The notes under the pieces were generated by a model, which saw only the letters and a list, made by a program, of their open reading frames with translations, did no database searches and had not been told where the DNA came from. The translations under genes were made by a program, and so were the position numbers. A DNA stretch of 21,814 nt from JBJHBY01 sp050485745 (GTDB taxonomy: Bacteria > Pseudomonadota > Gammaproteobacteria > Pseudomonadales > CAMLJR01), in assembly GCA_050485745.1 (NCBI GenBank), contig JBJHBY010000026.1, positions 1-21,814 on the forward strand. Reading direction: 5' to 3'. This document shows, in pieces, positions 16,286-21,814 of the stretch. The first letter of the stretch is position 1; each line of letters opens with the position of its first letter.

Positions 16286-16317
16286 GCTGGGTTAGCGGCT
16301 CCGCCGCGTAACCCAGC
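16286..16317. repeat. REP-like palindrome, copy 1
   Basis: GCTGGGTTAGCGGC at 16286-16299 and GCCGCGTAACCCAGC at 16303-16317 form a 14-bp stem with a TCC loop and a single bulged C. GGGTTA...TAACCC elements of this kind are common extragenic repeats in gammaproteobacteria. It may also stabilise or end the acs transcript. Confidence 0.82.
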
Positions 16318-16328
16318 GTTACCACCTT

Positions 16329-16451
16329 CATCGAATCCCGTACCGACGTGCGTTCCGGAGCTCCCCCATCATCAAATCCCGTACCGATGTGCGTTCCGGA
16401 ACTCCCCCCATCATCGAATCCCGCACCGATGTGGGTTCCGGAGTGATCCCG
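16329..16451. repeat. Three direct repeats of about 41-42 bp
   Basis: Units start at 16329, 16370 and 16412 with the shared core CATCGAATCCCGTACCGA and a second core TGCGTTCCGGA, the copies differing at a few positions. There are no spacers of CRISPR type, because the units are contiguous. The third copy leads into CCGGAGTGATCCCGG at 16438-16452, which recurs exactly at 16625-16639 just before uppP. Confidence 0.85.
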
Positions 16452-16477
16452 GGGAGCTTCGTGGGAAACTCCCGGGA
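16447..16477. repeat. Hairpin between repeat units
   Basis: TCCCGGGGAG at 16447-16456 and CTCCCGGGA at 16469-16477 form a 9-bp stem with one bulged G and a 12-nt loop. No T tract follows. Confidence 0.65.
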
Positions 16478-16498
16478 ACGTCCAGTGTGGGCGGGGAC

Positions 16499-16530
16499 GC
16501 CGGGTTACGCCGCGCAGCGGCTAACCCGGC
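16499..16530. repeat. REP-like palindrome, copy 2 (inverted)
   Basis: GCCGGGTTACGCCGC at 16499-16513 and GCGGCTAACCCGGC at 16517-16530, loop GCA. The bulged C lies in the left arm here and in the right arm of copy 1, so the two copies are inverted relative to each other and flank the direct repeats, like a bacterial interspersed mosaic element. The rest of 16531-16661 shows nothing beyond the 15-bp repeat at 16625-16639. Confidence 0.82.
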
Positions 16531-16661
16531 CTACGGCACGGGACGGGCGCGGCGCGGCTCGCATCGTCCCGACCCTTCCATTACCATTAGCACATCGATA
16601 ACAACGGGCGACGGCCACTGCGGGCCGGAGTGATCCCGGCCAGTACAGGGAGCAGCACCAC

Positions 16662-17459
16662 GTGGATGTCATTCAGGTCATCGTCCTTGCCATCGTTCAG
16701 GGCCTGACCGAATTCCTCCCCATCTCCAGCGCCGCCCATCTGATCCTGGTCCCCCTGTTCACCCCCTGGGAAGACCAGGGCCTGGCCTTTGACGTCGCCC
16801 TGCACATCGGCAGCCTGGCGGCGGTGCTGGTCTACTTCCGCCGGGACCTGATCAACATGTGGTTTGCCTGGTGGCAGTCGCTGACCCGGCGCGAACTGAC
16901 CCCGGACGGCCGCCTGGCCTGGGCAGTGATCCTCGGCACCATTCCGGTGGGCCTGGCCGGACTGGCATTCAAGGACGTGATCGAGAACGAGCTGCGCTCC
17001 CCCCTGGTCATGGCCTGGACCCTGATCGGCTTCGGCCTGCTGCTGGGCTACGCGGACTGGCGCCGGCGCGGCGAGCGCAGTGAACACCAGATGACCTGGA
17101 AGGACGTGCTGGCCATCGGCTGCGCCCAGGCCGTTGCGCTGATTCCCGGCACCTCTCGCTCCGGCATCACCATGACCGCCGCCCTGCTGATGGGCATGAG
17201 CCGCGAGGGTGCGGCGCGCTTTTCCTTCCTGCTGTCGATACCCGTGATCGTGCTGGCGGGAGGGCTCGGCGCCCTGGACCTGGTCAGCTCGGAGGAGACC
17301 GTGGACTGGAGCGCGATCGCGCTGGGTACCGTGGTCTCGGGCGTCAGTGCCTACCTGTGCATCCATTACTTCCTGGTCTTCATCCGCCGAATCGGCATGC
17401 AGCCCTTCGTCATCTACCGGGTGGCCCTGGGCATCCTGCTGCTGGTGCTGTTCACCTGA
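16662..17459 (+). CDS. uppP: Undecaprenyl-diphosphatase
   Basis: An integral membrane phosphatase (BacA family) that recycles undecaprenyl pyrophosphate, the lipid carrier for peptidoglycan and other envelope polymers. The 265-residue protein has several hydrophobic helices, the first family motif QGLTEFLPISSAAHL at about 13-27 and the second, PGTSRSGIT, at about 162-170. It starts at GTG 16662, with GGAG nine bases upstream; no nearby ATG retains the first motif. Both signature motifs and normal length indicate a functional enzyme. It is 116 bp upstream of pyp and in the same direction, so readthrough into pyp is possible, but no functional link is evident. Confidence 0.96.
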   Translation: MDVIQVIVLAIVQGLTEFLPISSAAHLILVPLFTPWEDQGLAFDVALHIGSLAAVLVYFRRDLINMWFAWWQSLTRRELTPDGRLAWAVILGTIPVGLAGLAFKDVIENELRSPLVMAWTLIGFGLLLGYADWRRRGERSEHQMTWKDVLAIGCAQAVALIPGTSRSGITMTAALLMGMSREGAARFSFLLSIPVIVLAGGLGALDLVSSEETVDWSAIALGTVVSGVSAYLCIHYFLVFIRRIGMQPFVIYRVALGILLLVLFT

Positions 17460-17575
17460 GCTGACGAAGGAAATTTCCACCCAGGACAGATCCACCCCCG
17501 GACAAACGTCGTACATGTTGTGTCGGATGTGCAGACAGCACCTCGACAACTCTCAGACGAACCCGGAGGTAGCCA

Positions 17576-17953
17576 ATGGAAGTTCTCAAGTTTGGTGCGG
17601 ACGATATCGAAAACTCTCTGTCCCGAATGAACGCGGCACAGCTGGACAAGGTTGCCTTTGGCGCCATTCAGCTCGACGAACACGGCAAGATCCTGCAATA
17701 CAACGCTGCGGAGGGTGACATCACCGGGCGCAACCCGAAGGATGTAATCGGCAAGAACTTCTTCCGCGACGTCGCTCCCTGCACCAATCGCCCGGAGTTC
17801 TCCGGCCGCTTCCGTGAAGGCGTGAAGAACGGCAATCTCAACACCATGTTCGAATACGTGTTTGACTACAACATGCAGCCGACCAAGGTGAAGGTCCACA
17901 TGAAGACCGCCATCAACGGCGACAGCTACTGGGTCTTCGTCAAGCGCATCTGA
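17576..17953 (+). CDS. pyp: Photoactive yellow protein
   Basis: A cytoplasmic blue-light receptor of the PAS fold that carries p-coumarate as a thioester. At 125 residues it has the length of the Halorhodospira halophila prototype and keeps its numbering: Tyr42 and Glu46 (hydrogen bonds to the chromophore phenolate), Thr50, Arg52, the chromophore-binding Cys69 (DVAPCTN) and Met100. Substitutions against the prototype, as I remember it, are mainly in the N-terminal cap and surface. It is therefore a short, cap-bearing, single-domain PYP rather than a fusion. GGAGG sits six bases before the ATG. pcl and tal, which make and activate the chromophore, follow directly. The downstream signalling partner is not in the window; a negative-phototaxis role is known only by analogy. 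Confidence 0.98.
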   Translation: MEVLKFGADDIENSLSRMNAAQLDKVAFGAIQLDEHGKILQYNAAEGDITGRNPKDVIGKNFFRDVAPCTNRPEFSGRFREGVKNGNLNTMFEYVFDYNMQPTKVKVHMKTAINGDSYWVFVKRI

Positions 17954-17983
17954 TTCTGCGCACTCCAGCCCCAGCCCGACCAC

Positions 17984-18001
17984 CCGCGCCGCCAGGCGCG
18001 G
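17984..18001 (+). other. GC hairpin between pyp and pcl
   Basis: CCGCGCC at 17984-17990 and GGCGCGG at 17995-18001 form a perfect 7-bp stem with a GCCA loop, without a U tract. It could protect the 3' end of pyp mRNA or reduce pcl/tal expression relative to pyp, which is needed in larger amounts. That role is inference. Confidence 0.55.
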
Positions 18002-18027
18002 TACCCCCTGCCATGGCGGAGACGTAT

Positions 18028-19320
18028 ATGCCGCAACTCGAGCTGCGCAATGACGACCTGATCGCGGTGATCGCCGCCCTGGTCGCCGAAGAGCTGGCCA
18101 GCCAGCGCCACATCCCCGTGCACGACCTGCTGCCGGAGTCCTGGCGCAGCGATACCCTGATCCGGCGACCGGGCCAGGGGCAGGCTTCCGACATCCGGCC
18201 AGACACCCTGCAACTCGAAGCCAGCTCCCTGGAACTGGTGGCAGCGGCCACCCGCGTCAGCCTGTTCTTCCGGCTGCACACAATCGGTGTCGAGGACTAC
18301 CTGCTGCGCCTGCCCAGCCTGGGCGAGTGGGCGGAACTGGTCATCGAGGCGCGCCTGCAGGGGGCGGAAGGTTTCTGCTTCAGCAGCTCAGGCAGTACCG
18401 GCGAACCACGCCCACACGAACACCCCGAGCACGCGCTGCACAACGAAGTCGCTGTGTTCGCCAACCTGATTCCCTCGCAATCGGGCGTGGCACTGCGCCG
18501 GGTGCTGGCACCCCCGTCCTGCCATCATATCTATGGCTTCCTGTTCAGTGTGCTGCTGCCGGCGCAGCTGGGGCTGCCGGTGCTGCGCGGCAGCGCGGCG
18601 CGGCGCGCCATCCAGGGCGACCTGCAGAGCGGTGATCTGATTGTCGGATTTCCGTTCTTCTGGCAACAGCTGCTGCGGTTCGGCCCGCGCTTTGCCCCGG
18701 GGGTGACCGGACTCACCTCGACAGCACCCTGCCCGACCGAAATCATCGGGCAGCTGCGAACCCGGGGCCTGGAGACCCTGATCGAGATTCATGGCTCCAG
18801 CGAGACCGGGGGCATCGGCTGGCGCAGTGAGCCCCGGCAACCGTTCACTCTGCTGCCGCGCTGGCAACCCTCGGACGCCGGCCTGATCGAGGTTGACAGT
18901 GGCCGCACCATCGACAGCCCCGACCACCTCGACTGGACCTCCCCACGGCAGTACCACCCGCGCGGTCGTGTCGATGGTGCGGTGCAGGTTGGCGGCGTCA
19001 ACGTCTACCCGGCGCGGGTGGCGGCACAATTGCAGCAACTGGAGTGGATCGCGGATGCCGCGGTGCGCCCGATGACCGATGCCAACGGTACCCGGCTCAA
19101 GGCCTTTGTGGTTCCCGCGGCGGCACCGACCTGGACACGGCGGCAGGAGCGGTCCTGGGAGCAGGACCTGCGCGACTGGTGTGCGCAGCACCTCAGCGAC
19201 CCTGAGCGCCCCGCCCACATCCGCTTCGGCCAGGCCCTGCCGGTGAGTCCGCTCGGCAAACACTGCGACTGGCCAACGGCAGCGCAGCCATCCGATTCCC
19301 TGACCGAGATGACGCCATGA
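18028..19320 (+). CDS. pcl: p-Hydroxycinnamoyl-CoA ligase (PYP chromophore activation)
   Basis: An adenylate-forming enzyme that would convert p-coumarate to p-coumaroyl-CoA, the donor for Cys69 of PYP. The 430-residue protein is shorter than plant 4-coumarate ligases, as is usual for PYP-linked ligases. The ATP loop is SSGSTGEPRPHEHP, where Arg replaces the common Lys of the SGSTGxPK motif. A4/A5-like HGSSETGGIGWR and the GRVDGAVQVGGVNV hinge follow; the A10-type lysine is kept in PLGKHCDW. An ATG at 18013 is in frame, but the one at 18028 has GGAG six to seven bases before it, so it is preferred. Its TGA overlaps the tal ATG by four bases. The assignment leans on context plus adenylation motifs. 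Confidence 0.9.
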   Translation: MPQLELRNDDLIAVIAALVAEELASQRHIPVHDLLPESWRSDTLIRRPGQGQASDIRPDTLQLEASSLELVAAATRVSLFFRLHTIGVEDYLLRLPSLGEWAELVIEARLQGAEGFCFSSSGSTGEPRPHEHPEHALHNEVAVFANLIPSQSGVALRRVLAPPSCHHIYGFLFSVLLPAQLGLPVLRGSAARRAIQGDLQSGDLIVGFPFFWQQLLRFGPRFAPGVTGLTSTAPCPTEIIGQLRTRGLETLIEIHGSSETGGIGWRSEPRQPFTLLPRWQPSDAGLIEVDSGRTIDSPDHLDWTSPRQYHPRGRVDGAVQVGGVNVYPARVAAQLQQLEWIADAAVRPMTDANGTRLKAFVVPAAAPTWTRRQERSWEQDLRDWCAQHLSDPERPAHIRFGQALPVSPLGKHCDWPTAAQPSDSLTEMTP

Positions 19321-20915
19321 ACGCGATGATCCATCCTCCCGTGTACCTGCACCGGGATGAACCGCTCACTGCAGCTGCCCTGGAATCCATTGCCCGCGGT
19401 GCCGGGCTGCAGCTGGCGCCGGAGCACTGGGATGCCGTGGCACGCTGCCGCGCATTCGTCGAGGTGCAGATCAACGAACGGCGCCGTATTTATGGCGTCA
19501 CCACCGGCTACGGCCCGCTGGCCCACACCTTTGTTGACCCGGCGGCATCGGCGCGCCTGCAGCAGGGACTGGTCAACCACCTGAGCGCAGGTGTCGGTGC
19601 GTTGCTGGAGCGGGCCAGCGTGAGAGCCATCATGGCGGCACGCGCCGCGATGCTGGCGCGCGGCCACTCCGGGGTACGTGTGGAAACCCTGCAGCTGCTG
19701 CTGGACTGTCTCGCAGCCGACCTCGTGCCCCAGGTGCCGGCAATCGGCACCGTCGGCGCCAGTGGCGACCTGACGCCCCTGGCGCACATCACCGGTGCCC
19801 TGATGGGTCAGGGTCAGGTGTGGTTGCGGGGCGAAGCGATGCCCGCCGCCGAAGCCCTGGCCAGGACCGGGCTGACGGCCCTGGAGCCCGCGGGCAAGGA
19901 CGCCCTGGCACTGGTCAATGGCACCTCGGCGATGACCGCCATCGCCGCCCTGAACCAGTGCCGGGCGCGACGCGCACTGGAGCTGTCCGCTTTCCTCACT
20001 GTGCTGTACGGGGAGTTGCTGGACGCGCGACTGGAAGCCCTGCAACCCGGGCTTGCCGAGCTGCGCCCGCACCCCGGCCAGCTCTGGGCACAACGCAGCC
20101 TGCTGGCACTGGCTGCTCCCAGCCGCCGTTTGCAGGCGGTGGAGCAGCCACCGCCGCGCCTGCCGGACGCAGTGCCCGGCAATGGCACCCTGCAACAGCA
20201 GCCCATGCCCCAGGATGCCTACACCTTTCGCTGCGCACCGCAGCACCTCGGCGCGGTCTTCGACACCCTGGCTTTCCACGGTGAGGTGGTGGCGCAGGAA
20301 CTGCACGCCGTGACCGACAACCCCGTGTTCCTGCCGGAGCGCGGCGAGGTGCTGCACGGTGGCAACTTCTTCGGCCAGCACATCGCCCTGGCCGCCGATG
20401 CATTGAACAATGCCCTGCTGACCCTGGCCATTCACAGCGAGCGCCGCATCGCCCGTATCACCGACCCGCTGCTCAACAACGGCCTGCCCGCGTTCCTGCG
20501 CGGACGCGAGGATGGCCTGAACAGCGGCTTCATGGGGGCCCAGGTCAGCGCCACGGCCCTGGTCGCCGAGATGCGCGCCCACGCCCACCCGGCCAGCATC
20601 CAGTCCATTGCCACCAACGCCAACAACCAGGATGTGGTCACCCTCGGCACCCTCGCCGCGCGGCGCTGTGGCGAAACCCTGGAGCACCTGTCGGCGCTGC
20701 TCGCCATCGAGAGCCTGATTCTGGTACAGGGCATGGAGCTGGCGGGCGATGATGGCTTTGCCCCGGCCAGCAGGGACTTTGCCGGGCTGGTACGCTCCCG
20801 CGCCGCGGCACTGGATGAAGACCGCCCCCTGAGCGGGGACATCCAGACCATTCAGCAACTGCTCGACTCCCCCGCGCTGCTCGACCCGCTGCTGCGCCGG
20901 TATCTGCCGCGCTGA
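19317..20915 (+). CDS. tal: Tyrosine ammonia-lyase
   Basis: A MIO-dependent aromatic ammonia-lyase expected to deaminate tyrosine to p-coumarate for PYP. The 532-residue protein has the catalytic Tyr59 (RRRIYGVTTGYGPL), the self-cyclising Ala148-Ser149-Gly150 (GTVGASGDLTPLAH) and the conserved NGTSAM and QDVVTLGT segments. The selectivity pair is His88-Leu89 (VNHLSAGVG), the His-Leu combination known from Rhodobacter TAL; histidine lyases have Ser-His there. Sequence and context thus both favour tyrosine over histidine. It is translationally coupled to pcl by an ATGA overlap. No terminator is obvious before the next gene. Confidence 0.94.
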   Translation: MNAMIHPPVYLHRDEPLTAAALESIARGAGLQLAPEHWDAVARCRAFVEVQINERRRIYGVTTGYGPLAHTFVDPAASARLQQGLVNHLSAGVGALLERASVRAIMAARAAMLARGHSGVRVETLQLLLDCLAADLVPQVPAIGTVGASGDLTPLAHITGALMGQGQVWLRGEAMPAAEALARTGLTALEPAGKDALALVNGTSAMTAIAALNQCRARRALELSAFLTVLYGELLDARLEALQPGLAELRPHPGQLWAQRSLLALAAPSRRLQAVEQPPPRLPDAVPGNGTLQQQPMPQDAYTFRCAPQHLGAVFDTLAFHGEVVAQELHAVTDNPVFLPERGEVLHGGNFFGQHIALAADALNNALLTLAIHSERRIARITDPLLNNGLPAFLRGREDGLNSGFMGAQVSATALVAEMRAHAHPASIQSIATNANNQDVVTLGTLAARRCGETLEHLSALLAIESLILVQGMELAGDDGFAPASRDFAGLVRSRAAALDEDRPLSGDIQTIQQLLDSPALLDPLLRRYLPR

Positions 20916-20977
20916 GGCGTCACGCAAAAGACAGCACAGCGGCTATACTCGCCCGAACCCGACACAGGCGAGGGCCC

Positions 20978-21814
20978 ATGCAAACGCCAAACCCCGAGCC
21001 GGGCGCCACGCGCCCGCCACACCCCGGCTTCGCCGAGGCCTTTCGCTACTGGCTGAAACTCGGCTTCATCAGTTTTGGCGGGCCAGCCGGCCAGATCGCC
21101 ATGATGCACCAGGAAATCGTCGAGCGGCGCCGCTGGGTGTCGGAGCGACGCTTTCTGCACGCCCTGAACTACTGCATGCTGCTGCCCGGGCCGGAGGCAC
21201 AGCAACTGGCCATCTACATCGGCTGGCTGCTGCACCGCACCTGGGGCGGCATCGTCGCCGGCGCACTGTTCGTACTGCCGTCGCTGTTCATCCTCGCGGG
21301 GCTGGCCTGGGTCTATCTGCGCTGGGGTGATGTCGCCTGGGTGCAGGCGGTGTTCGACGGCATCAAGCCGGCGGTGGTCGCCATCGTGGTGTTCGCCGCC
21401 TGGCGCATCGGCAGCCGCGTGCTGCGCAACCCGGTGCTCTGGGGCATGGCGATCGCGGCGTTCATCGGCATCTTCGTGCTGCGCCTGCCGTTTCCGCTGA
21501 TAGTGATCGGGGCCGGCACGGTCGGCGCCCTGGGTGGCTGGCTGGCGCCGCGATATTTCCAGCCCGGCGGCGGGCACGGTGACAGTGCCGCGGCGGACAG
21601 CCCCGCGGTGATCGATGACAACGCGGAGCCCGCTCCCCATATGCGCTGGCACCCTCGCCACCTGCTGCGGGTACTGGTCATCGGCCTGCTGCTCTGGGCG
21701 GGTGCGCTGTGGCTGCTGGAAGACCCGACACTGCAGGCCCTAGGCAGCTTTTTCACCAAGGCCGCGCTGCTCACTTTCGGCGGCGCCTATGCGGTGCTGC
21801 CGTATGTGTACCAG
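20978..21814 (+). CDS. chrA: Chromate transporter, ChrA family (3' end outside window)
   Basis: An inner-membrane transporter of the CHR family, which exports chromate or related oxyanions. The frame runs 279 codons from the ATG at 20978 to the last base without a stop. The N-terminal half has the signature FGGPAGQIAMMHQE, the segment LPGPEAQQLAIYIGW and several hydrophobic helices. After a hydrophilic linker (about residues 195-225) a second domain begins with FFTKAALLTFGGAYAVLPYVYQ, so it is the long, two-domain type. GAGGG lies close before the ATG, and TATACT at 20944-20949 could be a -10 box. It is not evidently linked to the PYP genes. Confidence 0.93.
   Translation, partial: MQTPNPEPGATRPPHPGFAEAFRYWLKLGFISFGGPAGQIAMMHQEIVERRRWVSERRFLHALNYCMLLPGPEAQQLAIYIGWLLHRTWGGIVAGALFVLPSLFILAGLAWVYLRWGDVAWVQAVFDGIKPAVVAIVVFAAWRIGSRVLRNPVLWGMAIAAFIGIFVLRLPFPLIVIGAGTVGALGGWLAPRYFQPGGGHGDSAAADSPAVIDDNAEPAPHMRWHPRHLLRVLVIGLLLWAGALWLLEDPTLQALGSFFTKAALLTFGGAYAVLPYVYQ

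Noticed and set aside
16329..16451. Possible CRISPR array after acs
   Set aside because: The units are contiguous imperfect repeats without unique spacers, and no cas genes are in the window.

Overview
The window is a GC-rich stretch of gammaproteobacterial chromosome. From memory, its backbone follows a gene order well known in Pseudomonas: aminotransferase (divergent), dksA, gluQ, (cbrX), cbrA, cbrB, sRNA locus, pcnB, folK, panB, panC, panD, acs. The right end carries a photoactive yellow protein (PYP) cassette, which is not a Pseudomonas trait and is best known from halophilic purple bacteria such as Halorhodospira and a scattering of other proteobacteria. I infer a Gammaproteobacterium outside Pseudomonadaceae, possibly halophilic or of ectothiorhodospiraceal type. 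The genus cannot be fixed from this window.

Layout. 1-633: 3' part of a cytochrome P450. 643-770: heptamer repeats between convergent genes. 752-1960 (minus): class I/II aminotransferase. 2166-3526: dksA and gluQ. 3608-8288: a small two-helix membrane protein (CbrX-like), a transporter-fused histidine kinase (CbrA) and a sigma54-dependent response regulator (CbrB). 8289-9043: a 755-bp protein-free region that I read as two tandem sigma54-driven small RNA genes. 9044-12493: pcnB, folK, a deoxynucleoside kinase and panB. 12494-12816: AT-rich leader with two dyads. 12817-14127: panC and panD. 14200-14236: terminator. 14278-16215: acs. 16216-16661: repeat-rich spacer. 16662-17459: uppP. 17576-20915: pyp, pcl and tal. 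20978-21814: 5' part of a ChrA-type chromate transporter.

The most interesting signal is 8289-8895. Two transcription units lie head to tail. Each has three GTTAC/GTAAC half-sites about 147-104 bp upstream of the predicted start, a near-consensus sigma54 promoter (TGGCACG-N4/5-TGCT), two runs of four or five AAN triplets (the Hfq/Crc 'CA' motif type), an identical 17-nt block and a GC-rich hairpin terminator. This sits exactly where Pseudomonas carries CrcZ, downstream of cbrB, but the predicted RNAs are only about 85-92 nt (CrcZ is about 400 nt). The second unit also has an FNR/Anr-like box against its promoter. The reading is a compact twin CrcZ-like carbon-catabolite sRNA system controlled by the adjacent CbrAB pair.

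How the genes fit together: CbrA/CbrB would activate the twin sRNAs, which would titrate Hfq (with or without Crc) off A-rich leaders; pcnB and, more weakly, acs have such leaders in this window. panB/C/D make pantothenate for CoA, acs makes acetyl-CoA, and pcl also consumes CoA. tal makes p-coumarate from tyrosine, pcl activates it to the CoA thioester, and PYP takes it on Cys69, so the cassette holds photoreceptor and chromophore synthesis together.
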